From Actinernus sp. WN-2022 (Eukaryota; Cnidaria; Anthozoa; Actiniaria; Actinernidae): a stretch of DNA of 64,000 bases. The translations under genes were made by a program, and so were the position numbers. Below the pieces are notes generated by a model. It made no database searches, was not told the DNA's origin, and saw only the letters and a list, made by a program, of their open reading frames with translations. The stretch is from the NCBI GenBank assembly GCA_030867875.1, contig JAOWCC010000903.1:124001-188000 (forward strand). The letters run 5' to 3'. This document shows positions 45,293 to 54,455 of this stretch, piece after piece. Within the stretch, counting starts at the first letter, position 1; each line of letters opens with the position of its first letter.

Positions 45293-45745
45293 TATGGCAC
45301 GCCAATGGTAGCAAAATTCAACTCCGGCATTCAACTTCAATTCAACCCTCATTCAACTTCAATTCAACCCTCATTCAACTTCAATTCAACCCTCATTCAA
45401 CTTCAATTCAACCCTCATTCAACTTCAATTCAACACTCATTCAACTTCAATTCAACACTCATTCAACTTCAATTCAACCCTCGTTCAACTTCAATTCAAC
45501 CCTCATTCAACTTCAATTCAACTTCAATTCAACCCTCGTTCAACTTCAATTCAACCCTCATTCAACTTCAATTCAATCCTCATTCAACTTCAATTCAACC
45601 CTCATTCAACTTCAATTCAACCCTCATTCAACTTCAATTCAACCCTCGTTCAAGTATTGAAATTTAGTGCCTTTTGGGCCATTATCGGGTTCTTTCTCAG
45701 AACACCCATGCAGAAACCGCATAATTGTATGGAACGCGGGCTCTG
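45293..45745 (+). repeat. Left terminal inverted repeat with 22-bp minisatellite
   Basis: About 15 copies of a 22-bp unit (CATTCAACTTCAATTCAACC plus CT, variants with CG/CA) occupy 45,328-45,655. They are followed by GTATTGAAATTTAGTGCC and the ACACCCATGCAGA...GCGGGCTCTGG segment shared, inverted, with the right end. The open frames through it (NFNSTLIQ-type peptides) are artefacts of a unit length that is not a multiple of three. Confidence 0.9.
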
Positions 45746-45812
45746 GTTTTCCCCGCCATTTTGTTAGGTGAGTGCTGGCGCTTCAGTCAGGCTTCGGTTT
45801 TTGCACTTAAAA

Positions 45813-47603
45813 ATGGAAGAAAATCTTCAAAACCTGTCAACTTGTTTACAGAAAGCGTCTGAACTTGTTGCAGATCTCGCAAGCGAACAAGGGACAGGAG
45901 CTGAAAGAGTACGATCCCCTGTTTCGGTGTCGAATACAAGATTGGGTATGGTACCAATCATGGCGACAAGATCCGTTGCTCAGGTTGGAAATGCTGTTAA
46001 CAGAGCCCGTGCTATGATGCAACAGTCAAGCTCTCGAGGTCTTTACTCTAGACTTAACCAAAGAGAGAGGCTTAGGGCTACAACTCCAAACACCTCCAGT
46101 GCAAAAAAGATGAAAGTTTCTGTAGTAGACGAACCAAAAGTGTTCGAATTTGTGCTTGTCAATTTCGATGACGAGGATGGTATTGAGGAAGGTGAGAATT
46201 TGCTGCTATGTGATGAAGCAATCACATTACGTGGCTTTGTACACCTCAATACCAAGGCCAAAGAAGCAGAAATTCGTAAAGAGATTTCCAAAGCAATCCA
46301 GATACGGTTTCCTCTAGTCAGGGAAAAGGACTTCGAATTCTTGAAAGCGAACCGAAGAAAATTGACAAAACCTGTTAACTTACAAGAATATAATTATAAA
46401 CAGGTTAAGCTTCTGGCTGGCCAGGGTGCCATTTATGTTAAACTAAAGAACGGTTATAACTTTGTCTTGTCACAAGATGAACCAAGTGAAATGCTGGAAA
46501 ATACGAAGGAGCCAAAGGAAACTGTTCATAGTTGCACACGTAGCTATAGCCAGCCATCCCAGCTGGAAGTGCAGGACACTGAACTACTGGAAAGTGTTTT
46601 TGCAGAAAGCAAAGATGCTAGCATTTCAGAAGGAGATGACTTTTCAACCATCATTGCTATATGTAAATCAAATAACATTGAGAATCCAACTGAAATTCTA
46701 AGATGTGCACAAAAGTCCATTGTCACTGGTAGACCTCTAGAGGCAAGTGACTTAACTGATTCCTTGGAGGGAGATACCAATTACATACTGGTAAACAGAC
46801 ACAATCTCTTGGCCACTGCTATGGAGGAAATTAAGTCTATTAAGGATCCCAGGATCACACTTGAAGTGGATTTTTATGGGGAAAAAGCACATGACTCAGG
46901 TGGTCCCAGAAAAGAGTTTTTTCGTTTATGCCTTAGAGAAATTAAGGAGAAATACTTTGATAATGGTATTCAAGAGAATTTGGCTGAAGATTATGAGGTT
47001 GTAGGACTAATAATGTCCCTTAGCATCTTGCAGAATGGCTGTGTGCCAAGATTTATGCCTGAGAAACTTCTGCAGGAATTATTTATGAGCGAAAAGCCAT
47101 CTCAGTGCATTAGTTATCTTCGCATGGGATTTCGAAAGCTCGGACTGTATCAAATTGGGAAAGAATTACCAGTGTTCCTGCACCTATTGCGACCCTCACC
47201 AGCGTGTACCCTAACAAGGAAGAAGCTCACCCATCTTCTTAATCCCATATTTGCTGAGGAGGGTACAAATGCACGTATTTTTGAAGATGGAGTTTATTCA
47301 GCATTTTCAAAATATGTCCGTGAAGCTGCAAGTGGGCGAAGGGGGACTGTTACATTGGAGCACATTCTGCAATTTGTGACATGCACTGATGAGGAGCCAC
47401 TACTAGGTTATGTCTTCCACCCAGCAATTCATTTTGTTCAAGCTGACAATTCTGCAAAATGGTCATTCATCCCAACAGCAAACACCTGTATTAATTCAAT
47501 GAATCTCCCAACAGCTTCATATGAAGTTTCCTTGCCTGCTGAATTTGACCTATTTGAGGTATATGACATTGCCTTTTCAAATGCTTACTTTGGCAATGTA
47601 TAA
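45813..47603 (+). CDS. HECT-domain E3 ubiquitin-ligase-like protein of the transposon
   Basis: 596 residues from the ATG at 45,813; the frame is open further 5' but without a better ATG. An N-terminal helical stretch is followed by a region around residues 120-225 of unknown fold. The HECT domain starts near residue 323 (NYILVNRHNLLATAMEEI), includes LEVDFYGEKAHDSGGPRKEF, and ends with TCINSMNLP, in which Cys559 is at the position of the catalytic thioester Cys. HECT ligases accept ubiquitin on this Cys and pass it to substrates. At ~274 residues the domain is shorter than the usual ~350. Related proteins are often annotated as G2E3-like in fish and cnidarians. No introns are evident. It is carried between the element's inverted repeats, so it is transposon cargo or an accessory protein. 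No lesions seen. Confidence 0.8.
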   Translation: MEENLQNLSTCLQKASELVADLASEQGTGAERVRSPVSVSNTRLGMVPIMATRSVAQVGNAVNRARAMMQQSSSRGLYSRLNQRERLRATTPNTSSAKKMKVSVVDEPKVFEFVLVNFDDEDGIEEGENLLLCDEAITLRGFVHLNTKAKEAEIRKEISKAIQIRFPLVREKDFEFLKANRRKLTKPVNLQEYNYKQVKLLAGQGAIYVKLKNGYNFVLSQDEPSEMLENTKEPKETVHSCTRSYSQPSQLEVQDTELLESVFAESKDASISEGDDFSTIIAICKSNNIENPTEILRCAQKSIVTGRPLEASDLTDSLEGDTNYILVNRHNLLATAMEEIKSIKDPRITLEVDFYGEKAHDSGGPRKEFFRLCLREIKEKYFDNGIQENLAEDYEVVGLIMSLSILQNGCVPRFMPEKLLQELFMSEKPSQCISYLRMGFRKLGLYQIGKELPVFLHLLRPSPACTLTRKKLTHLLNPIFAEEGTNARIFEDGVYSAFSKYVREAASGRRGTVTLEHILQFVTCTDEEPLLGYVFHPAIHFVQADNSAKWSFIPTANTCINSMNLPTASYEVSLPAEFDLFEVYDIAFSNAYFGNV

Positions 47604-48475
47604 AATATACAAATTTAATGTACATGTATGTAAATGCATTACATGTTAATGCAGAGTTGTGTGGTTTTAAGCTGGCAGTACATCACAGTACATGCAATTA
47701 TATGTACATGTACTGTACAATCTCAGTAAAACGATTTCAAATATGAAAAATCACTGTTCTGATGAAAATCACATCAAATTTGTTTTGCTTCATTTCAGCT
47801 TGGCAAAACAAATGCATGACATTAGCCAATACAATTTTCTAAGGAATTTGTGTAATTGAAATGGAAAAGTTTATTGGCATACATGTACTTTTCCCTGTTT
47901 GGCTTCCAGCCTTGTAAAAAGGTATTTAGGAAATCAGGCTCATCAAGTGCCAGCAAAGATGGGTGTCTTCAATTTGTGGAATGGGCCAAATTCATTTAGT
48001 CCTAAAGTGAAGATGTATCCTAGCATTGTTTCTTTATAACAGCATCTTGTACTCCAACAAGACTAGGATGTTCATGTAGCTTAACTTTAGGAAGATGTCA
48101 TGAATCTGGCCACAGGTGCCATAATTAGTTACAGCCCAGCATGGCAGTATTACTGAGTATGAGGTAACAGTTTAAAGGGCATGTGTAAAAGTGTTTACTT
48201 TTGATCATGATTTTGCTTATGCAGCTACCACAAAGCTGTAGGCTGATCACAGCTACAATTGACTGATGGAATATTGAGATTACTCCAAGGCATTGTGGCA
48301 CAATGAGATTATGGATGCTTAAGGATTTATTCCAGAAAAGATTTGCATGTAGTTGCATCCGTTTTATGTTTCAGTTCTTGTTAACAGTATTTTTACATTG
48401 AAGTAGTTTTACAGATGAGTTAGTGACTGAACATGTTTCAGCTATCTTGAGCTGACAGCTACTAACAATTGAAGG

Positions 48476-48598
48476 GGTGAGTGCAAGAAAGAGTTAAGTG
48501 ACAACAGATCAAGTTATCAATTCTCCCTTACAAAACAAAGAAGATAAAAGGATAATTTGACTTGTCATCACTTAACTCTTTTTTTTTTTGCACTCACC
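48476..48598. mobile_element. Foldback MITE, ~123 bp
   Basis: The left arm GGTGAGTGCAAGAAAGAGTT continuing AAGTGACAA is the inverse of the right arm TTGTCATCACTTAACTCTTT...TTGCACTCACC. The arms are about 35-40 bp with few mismatches; the loop contains TTATC/GATAA. Target duplication not clear. Confidence 0.7.
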
Positions 48599-48691
48599 TC
48601 TTAAATAAATTGTATGTTTCAGTTCTTCTTTCAGTTCTAAAGGGGGGGGGCCACAGGTAACCCAATTTACATGTTATTTGGCTAGTCTTAG

Positions 48692-48882
48692 CGGTGGGTG
48701 TAAAGTACAGGTCAGATTATAGGTCACAGGTCAGGTCACTTGTTTACCTGGGAACCCTAGCTCTAGGTGAGTGAGAACCCATTGTTTACCTGTGAACTTG
48801 TCCGATGGTTAGGGTTAAGTTTGTGGCTAGGGTTAGGATTTATCTTAGAGTTAACAACAAGACCTGTACTTTACACCTGCCA
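48692..48882. mobile_element. MITE with 10-bp target duplication
   Basis: The left end CGGTGGGTGTAAAGTACAGG is the inverse (2-3 mismatches) of the right end CCTGTACTTTACACCTGCCA. It is flanked on both sides by CTAGTCTTAG (48,682-48,691 and 48,883-48,892). A 9-10-bp duplication fits Mutator-like transposons. The interior has GGTTAGGGTTAAG and GGCTAGGGTTAGG, which only resemble telomere repeats. Confidence 0.85.
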
Positions 48883-49704
48883 CTAGTCTTAGGGACATTA
48901 AAGTTTCTCCCCAAATGTGTACACTGTATATCAGGCTGCAACATTTGGCATAAATGTATTTGCACTGTTCATGTTAGATTTCAGGCTGATTATGTAAACA
49001 TGTTTGTAAATAAATATCAAATACCCTAAAATCTTGAGGTTCTAGCTGTTCACATCAGTGTGATTGCAATAAATCTGTGAAACAAAATCTAATAGGCACT
49101 AACTACATATGTAGTTGTCTTGCAATTTGTAAAGAAAAGGTAATGACATTACAGTGTTGAAGGTTCACCCAGTCGTGGAAAGTCTTGGAATTTGTGAAAT
49201 AATTTTCCAGATCTGGAAAAGTCATGGAAATTTATACATTTACTCAGTGGATTTTTTAACACTCCATCAAAGTCAGCCCTTCAATTGTTGATTTTAAGAA
49301 AAGAGAATTAGTGGATACATTCATCACAGCTGTAGGACTGCAATGGAGCCTGTGTGCTTAAAAAACCTTTTTCTATATTTGTTACTATAATTTTTGAGAT
49401 CATGATTTTTTAAATTTTAGTCATGGAAAAGTCTTGGATTTTCTATTCTGACAGTGTGAAACCTGGATTAGTGTCTAATAGTTTTGTATCTTTTTCACAG
49501 CATTATTGCAATCGCTCAAACACCATATACATGCCCTTCTACACTGACAGTAATACAATTAGTTCATCAGTAGAAAAGAGTTTGTCATCAGGGGAGACTA
49601 AACGTCTCTTATAACTCCCAAATTTAAAGAAATAGTTTTTTACTGACATTAAAAGGCCATGTTATCACCATGAACAGAACTGCAGAAAAGTTTGAGTAGA
49701 AATA

Positions 49705-49983
49705 TCAGTGACCACCAAGTGCTATTAATTTGTCTTCAACCAACTGGAGAGCCCTTTCATAGATGTCTATTCCCATGTGGTTTGAGGGCATTAGGATGTC
49801 CAGCACTTCCAAAATGGATGATTGTATTGTTTGTGCATTATTCAAATTAACTTCTGGGATCACAACATTGTTACTACTCTCTTGAAGTGGAGATGGCCCT
49901 TGTGGGTCATAACCATACAATTCTAAGTCATCAACATCTCCATCCAGTTGCCCATGGGAAAGTGGGTTTTCTGAATGCATCAT
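49705..49983 (-). CDS. C-terminal tail of the integrase, after a frameshift
   Basis: This frame starts ATGATGCATTCAG overlapping the stop of the integrase (ATGA overlap) and reads MMHSENPLSHGQLDGDVDDL... for 92 residues. In relatives as I remember them, the WSPYQLWLN segment is followed directly by GMMH-type residues and such an acidic tail, so a single base lost at LNE/MMH best explains the split. The tail ends with a helical segment (IDIYERALQLVEDKL). It could instead be a separate small ORF. Confidence 0.55.
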   Translation of the reverse strand: MMHSENPLSHGQLDGDVDDLELYGYDPQGPSPLQESSNNVVIPEVNLNNAQTIQSSILEVLDILMPSNHMGIDIYERALQLVEDKLIALGGH

Positions 49984-51287
49984 TCATTAAGCCACAATTG
50001 GTAAGGAGACCAATTATTCTCGGTTCGCACTGCATGGTGGTTAAATGCTTCCATGTACTCTTGGAGGGCGTTGTTGATTCTGGGTATAAACACCAGATGT
50101 AGAGTAAACATGTGGACTGGGTTATCTGGATTCAGAACACCTGATCCCTCCATGGCATAGAATACATAGTAAAAAAAGTGGCACACACACCTGAACACAT
50201 CTCTCCAAAGTCTTTCGATTCTTTGGTTATGAGTCGATGGGCCGGTAATAAAACTCCCCCTCCCCTGTCCTCTTGCATCAATCATGGCATCACAGACCAT
50301 AACGTTTTCTACACCCTTGTCCACACGAATTCGCGAAGGCCACAGACCACCATCGTTTTCTATTGCATCTAGAAACAAAGTGAGCACAGTCTGGGCAAGG
50401 TTGTTTGCACTACACCAAAGAAACAACACTCTTCTTGAATATCCGTCGATACAACCATGAACTACAAGTTTCCAACGTATTAATGAGTGATGGCCATCTA
50501 AATGCCATAGTGAATTAGGCCATGGAACGTGATAAACTCTTCGTGACACCAAAACACCCCATCTCAAAGCTGTGTTCAGTGGATCCAATCTAACAAGGCT
50601 GTGCCGAATTCTAGCTCTTTGAACTCTTAATCCAAGTGACTTAAAGTAGCCAATAAAGTACGCTTGACCTGTCGTCGTTCCGTGACGGTTCATGTAATCC
50701 TTCACTACAGAATCAAGCTGTTCATCCGAGACGTCACTGAAACCACAAAAGCCTTGCAAACCAAATTCACGGATCCTCCTCGAAATAGTCCATCGTGATA
50801 CACCAAGCATTTGAGCAATTTTTATTTGTGTAAATCCCAAACTTAGAAGGTCTTCCAGCACCTCAACCGAAATTTGAAACGACGGTCTTCCTGGATATTG
50901 TGCTCCATCTGATCCTGTTTGTCCAACCGTGACACAGGAACTTTCTGAAACTCTTGTTTCGCATAAAGTTAATTGTGTTTCGTAATTTTGAAAAGAGGAC
51001 AGGAGCTCAGAAAAAGCTTCAGACAGCAAGTGCCATTCCTCTTTATCGTCTGCATCATGCGTTTCCAATTCACCACATGTTCTCATCAAACTCAGAGCCC
51101 GATCAACAACAACCACATGTGCTTGGACTTCACTCAAATCAGGATTAGCTTGAAGAGAAATATTTTCTGCTCTATCAAGTACAGAATAAAAGAACTTCGA
51201 TAAATCTTCTTCAACATTGAACTCCCTTCCTTCTTCAGTTGTTGTCTCCATACTCATTCCCAGGTGTCTTGACTGGCACCGTTGCAT
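49980..51287 (-). CDS. DDE integrase-type transposase of the element
   Basis: 435 residues from the ATG at 51,287 (in the inner end of the right inverted repeat). The N-terminal part is acidic and helical. A helix-turn-helix lies at residues ~152-177 (KIAQMLGVSRWTISRRIREF). The catalytic core is WHLDGHH (D264), RVDKGVEN (D323) and NQRIERLW (E358), i.e. D-58-D-34-E spacing, as in retroviral/IS3-type integrases. It cuts and joins the transposon ends. It ends at WSPYQLWLNE with a stop, and the expected tail is found one frame away (49,983-49,705), so this copy is probably one base short of intact. It lies opposite to, and convergent with, the HECT gene. Confidence 0.85.
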   Translation of the reverse strand: MQRCQSRHLGMSMETTTEEGREFNVEEDLSKFFYSVLDRAENISLQANPDLSEVQAHVVVVDRALSLMRTCGELETHDADDKEEWHLLSEAFSELLSSFQNYETQLTLCETRVSESSCVTVGQTGSDGAQYPGRPSFQISVEVLEDLLSLGFTQIKIAQMLGVSRWTISRRIREFGLQGFCGFSDVSDEQLDSVVKDYMNRHGTTTGQAYFIGYFKSLGLRVQRARIRHSLVRLDPLNTALRWGVLVSRRVYHVPWPNSLWHLDGHHSLIRWKLVVHGCIDGYSRRVLFLWCSANNLAQTVLTLFLDAIENDGGLWPSRIRVDKGVENVMVCDAMIDARGQGRGSFITGPSTHNQRIERLWRDVFRCVCHFFYYVFYAMEGSGVLNPDNPVHMFTLHLVFIPRINNALQEYMEAFNHHAVRTENNWSPYQLWLNE

Positions 51288-51292
51288 GTAAC

Positions 51293-51745
51293 CAGAGCCC
51301 GCGTTTCTTACCAGTATGCGGTATCTGCATGGGTGTTCCGAGAATGAACACGATAATGGCCCAAAAAGGCACAAAATTTCAATACTTGAACGAGGGTTGA
51401 ATTGAAGTTGAATGAGGGGGTTGAATTGAAGTTGAATGAGCCGGGTTGAATTGAAGTTGAATGAGGGTTGAATTGAAGTTGAATGAGGGTTGAATTGAAG
51501 TTGAATGAGGATTGAATTGAAGTTGAATGAGGATTGAATTGAAGTTGAATGAGGGTTGAATTGAAGTTGAATGAGGGTTGAATTGAAGTTGAATAAGGGT
51601 CAGTGAACTGAAGTTGAATGAGGGTTGAATTGAAGTTGAATGAGGGTTGAATTGAAGTTGAATGAGTGTTGAATTGAAGTTGAATACGCGGGTTGAATTG
51701 AAGTTGAATGCCGGAGTTGAATTTTGCTACCATTGGCGTGCCATA
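51293..51745 (-). repeat. Right terminal inverted repeat with 22-bp minisatellite
   Basis: Mirror image of 45,293-45,745. GTTGAATTGAAGTTGAATGA units run from about 51,395 to 51,712, then GCCGGAGTTGAATTTTGCTA and CCATTGGCGTGCCATA close the element. Several units differ from the left array (51,416-51,440; 51,597-51,610), so the two arrays have drifted in unit number and sequence. Confidence 0.9.
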
Positions 51746-51751
51746 CTCCAG
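51746..51751 (+). repeat. Target-site duplication CTCCAG, right copy
   Basis: Matches 45,287-45,292 exactly and restores the reading of gene 2 (A2), which continues at 51,752. Confidence 0.9.
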
Positions 51752-52674
51752 CGAGCCCAAGTAAAGGTGTAAACTTTTTTTCTGTATTTACAAGAAATTT
51801 CATAAGACCGTATGGCCGTGTTAGTACGTTACCAGACGACGGGTTGATTTTTAATTGGATAAAACCTTTTAATTGCGAATGGTTAAAACGCCCTCACGTC
51901 GCCATGTCAGAGATGGCGGAAACTGTCACAGAGAACGCGGATGTACTAAAGGGTACAAAATCCAAACTGATAAATCAAAAGAACGTCAAAGACACTTTGA
52001 AAGAACTCAAACCCTTCCTAGAGGCATGCGAACGTCTGAACAATAAAAGCAAAGAAGAGGCAACAGACGAAGACGTTATGACGTGCATGGAAACCTTCCT
52101 GTCGGATGACGAGTCCATTGATTGTTTTATTACGGAGTCCTACGAATTAGGATCTGCAATGTTCCTATTAAGTTGTCATTTCGCCGTGGCCAGGGCGTTA
52201 GTAAGAAATCCAGATGAGTATGCTAAAATGCTTCAATCTGACACTGCAGAAAGTGGTCGATTTATAAAGCATAAGTCAATCAGTAAGATGAAAGATATGC
52301 TAATCTCTTGTTGTGTGTCGAAAGACTTTGGGCAAGCTGGTTCTTCACAGAAAAGTCCCTCGAAAAAACGGCTAGAAGAGCTCAGATGCAGTCTCAAAGC
52401 AGAACCCAAAAAGAGGATCGCCCGAAAGTTACAATCTTCGGACGAAGATTCTGAAGCCCAGAAAGAAACATCGGAAAAAGGAGCAAAAAAAAAGAAAAAG
52501 GAAGCCGACAAATCTGACAGCGAAGACAACAAACAAGTTGTCACAGAGAAAGTAAGTAAAACCAAAAAGATCCCTCCACGTCCAAAAAGCTCCTCGGAAT
52601 CGGACTCCTCCTCTGAAGACGAGCAATCTAAAGACGTTACCAACGTAAAGAGAAAGCTTCTAAGACTGATTTAG
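51752..52674 (+). pseudogene. Gene 2, family A2, main part (interrupted by transposon)
   Basis: Continues gene 2 from 45,292: PSKGVNFFSVFTRNFIRPYG, NCEWLKRPHVAMSEMAETVT, CERLNNKSKEE, METFLSDDESIDCFI, HFAVARALVRNPDEYAKML, SPSKKRLEELR. This is clearly homologous to gene 2 of family A over the whole core. The tail has SSDEDSE, a poly-Lys run and SSSESDSSSEDEQ. It ends at a TAG (52,672). In the same frame beyond the TAG lies a further Gly-Lys tail to 52,809. The function is unknown. Apart from the inserted transposon and the TAG, the frame is clean. Confidence 0.8.
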
Positions 52675-52809
52675 GACGCGAAAACTGTTAGTACAACAGA
52701 TGCTGGTGAAGACAACGAGACCCATGAAAAGCCAACAACTTCAGTAGTTAAGGGCAAGGGCAAGGGCAAGGGCAAGGGCAAGGGCAAGGGCAAGCTGAGT
52801 CAGACTTGA
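52675..52809 (+). other. Gly-Lys tail of gene 2 A2 beyond an in-frame TAG
   Basis: In the frame of gene 2 this reads DAKTVSTTDAGEDNETHEKP, then Gly-Lys repeated (GGCAAG tandem, 52,754-52,793), ending KLSQT and TGA. Gene 2-C and gene 2-A also end in Gly/Lys runs, so this was probably part of the protein and the TAG is a nonsense mutation or read-through site. Confidence 0.55.
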
Positions 52810-52854
52810 GTGACTGTAATGTTATCTAACAAAGTTCCGTTACGTTAAAGTTTA

Positions 52855-52975
52855 AAATAGGGCAATAGCCTATCAACTGTTAAGACAAACTGTCTTCTTT
52901 AAGAAAGTTCAGCCATGGTGCACAGCACAGAGAAAAGCAAAAAGCCGAGTGACAACACGAAAGGCATCCCAAAAA
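52855..52975 (+). repeat. Hairpins of the family-A/A2 3' region
   Basis: One type-I hairpin, GGC-AATA-GCC (52,861-52,870), and one type-II hairpin (inner stem GTG-ACAA-CAC, outer GCC/GGC, near 52,943) lie just after gene 2, as in family A, but without the long array. This conserved position ties the hairpins to the gene. Confidence 0.7.
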
Positions 52976-53170
52976 AATAATTAATCAACACAACATTGTA
53001 ATGAGTTCCATAATGTCAGGTCGGATTCATTTCTGCCACCGTAACCAACCACAGACGGTGCAACCTGCGATGGTTTAATGCCGAAATTTGGGCGGCAGTC
53101 AATTAACCCTTCAAGTACAAAGATCGTACAGGGAAGTGGGTACCTCGATAGAGGAAATGCTATCAAAAGG

Positions 53171-53187
53171 CAGTAGTGTAACTACTG
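53171..53187 (+). repeat. Perfect small hairpin upstream of Rep
   Basis: CAGTAGT-GTA-ACTACTG, a 7-bp perfect stem with a 3-nt loop, 84 bp upstream of the Rep start. It could be part of the element's left end or a replication/transcription signal; there is no second copy to compare, as the family-A 5' end is outside the window. Confidence 0.45.
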
Positions 53188-53270
53188 TCATCCACAAATC
53201 GGGGGGTTGAAAGGAATAGAAATGATAGAGGAATAGAGAGTACAACGAAATCTCAGCGCTAGCTGCTATA

Positions 53271-54455
53271 ATGACAATCGGTTCAGTGTACTTGATCGCT
53301 TGTCATATCGATACGAACGTAAACGATAAATATTCTGTTGCAGAAAACATGCCGTGGAGCGAAGAAGATGCAGAACTGTTTTGGAAAGCGAGAAAGCCTC
53401 ATGTTCTCCAATCCGCAACGGAATTAGCGATAAGCGTACGTAACTTTGTGGCAACGAATAGCTCAAATGTCGAGAAAGAGAATAGAAAGAAAGCAAGGTT
53501 TATGGCTGAAAACAGGTTTGAAGACCTGCAACTCGACGTGTCTGGTCGAGATATTACAAAGAACGCAATTTCAGATTTGTTGTTTTGGGTTACCAATTCA
53601 TCTTGGTCATATTGCAATGACTGCGGAGTGCTAGCCACGCATACTTTGACACCGTCTTTTCAGAAAACACCAGAAACCAAATGCATAAAAAAGTGTGTGT
53701 GCAAGACAAATCGCTACGAAGTGCCAATGTGGAACGAAGTTCCAGCTGAGTTAAAAGACCTCAGCAAAACCGATATATTTGTGCTACGTCCATTTGACGT
53801 TCATTCTGGCGATTATGAATGCCAACGGAGCGGATACCGAATGAAGAACGCCATTTTAAGAATCAGTCCGAGCCAGTTGTCGGTGGAAGACAAAATCAGA
53901 AATCTCGAGGATCGTGATGCAAAGAAGGTGTGTAAGGCTGCATATTCGTTCTTGATGAAGTCCTCGGACTCCTGTTACAAAATGTATGTCTTGAAAAGAG
54001 CCGACCTCCTGAAAACCGGTAAGCCATTGAATATTTACGAACTCAATGACAGCAAAGGTATCAAGTGTGCATTGTGGCCGCACCTATATCCGAAGACGAA
54101 GTGGTGCGATTCAGAGATGGATGGAGAAGAATCTCGATTGAGCTTCAAAATCAGTTTTCTGATTAAAGTGAACTCGACAATCGTCGACTACCAGATGGAT
54201 TACGAACTGTTCCAGTTCGAATACGATAGGTGGCTATTTAAGACCGTGAGCGGCGCAATTGCAATGGGTCGTCGAATGAATTGCTCACCAGCTAAATCGC
54301 TCGATGCGAAACTCTTCAGTCCAGAATACTGGAAATGGAAGCACCGTATGTTACTTGACGCTTTAGACCAATTTGGATTTCCTTCCATATTTGTAACCAT
54401 CAGCCCATATGAATGGTCGTTTCCCTTGGCGAAGTGGATAGAAGATGTCAGATAA
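53271..54455 (+). pseudogene. Helitron-like Rep N-terminal half, family A2
   Basis: The only copy with the Rep start in the window. Frame from ATG 53,271; the ATG of MPWSEEDAELFW (53,349) is an alternative start. Cys-rich probable zinc site: C115, C118, then C138, C142, C144. Then PAELKDLSKTDIFVLRPFD and the conserved CALWPHLYP, DALDQFGFPSIFVTISPYEW blocks. It ends at a TAA where family A has GAA (nonsense change, 54,453-54,455); the frame continues beyond as LTGKGPTKLAAAE. Confidence 0.88.

Larger units (their letters stand above)
47604..49704. other. Interior of the integrase element between its two genes
   Basis: Non-coding. It holds two foldback insertions (48,476-48,598 and 48,692-48,882). 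In 49,160-49,440, repeated words of the type GGAAAGTC(T/A)TGGAA, GGAAAAGTCATGGAAAT and CATGGAAAAGTCTTGGA form a diverged repeat seen here three times. No gene found. Confidence 0.55.
45293..51745. mobile_element. Integrase/DDE DNA transposon (IS3EU-like), near-complete
   Basis: The element spans 6,453 bp, from TATGGCACGCCAATGG to its inverted copy CCATTGGCGTGCCATA. Long inverted repeats, about 450 bp each (45,293-45,745 and ~51,293-51,745), consist of a unique tip, a 22-bp minisatellite and a unique inner part containing ACACCCATGCAGA and CGCGGGCTCTGG. It encodes a HECT-type protein on the plus strand and a DDE integrase on the minus strand, convergent, with two foldback insertions between them. 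The flanking 6-bp duplication is perfect. The assignment to IS3EU rests on my memory of that superfamily (IS3-like DDE, 6-bp duplication); other integrase-like superfamilies remain possible. Confidence 0.85.

Noticed and set aside
45300..45660. Asn/Phe/Ser repeat protein (NFNSTLIQ) at both ends of the integrase element
   Set aside because: Translation of the 22-bp minisatellite in the inverted repeats; no independent evidence of a gene.
48805..48840. Interstitial telomere repeat at 48.8 kb (and at 61.05 kb)
   Set aside because: Only one or two TTAGGG words, one set inside a MITE; too little for a telomere tract.
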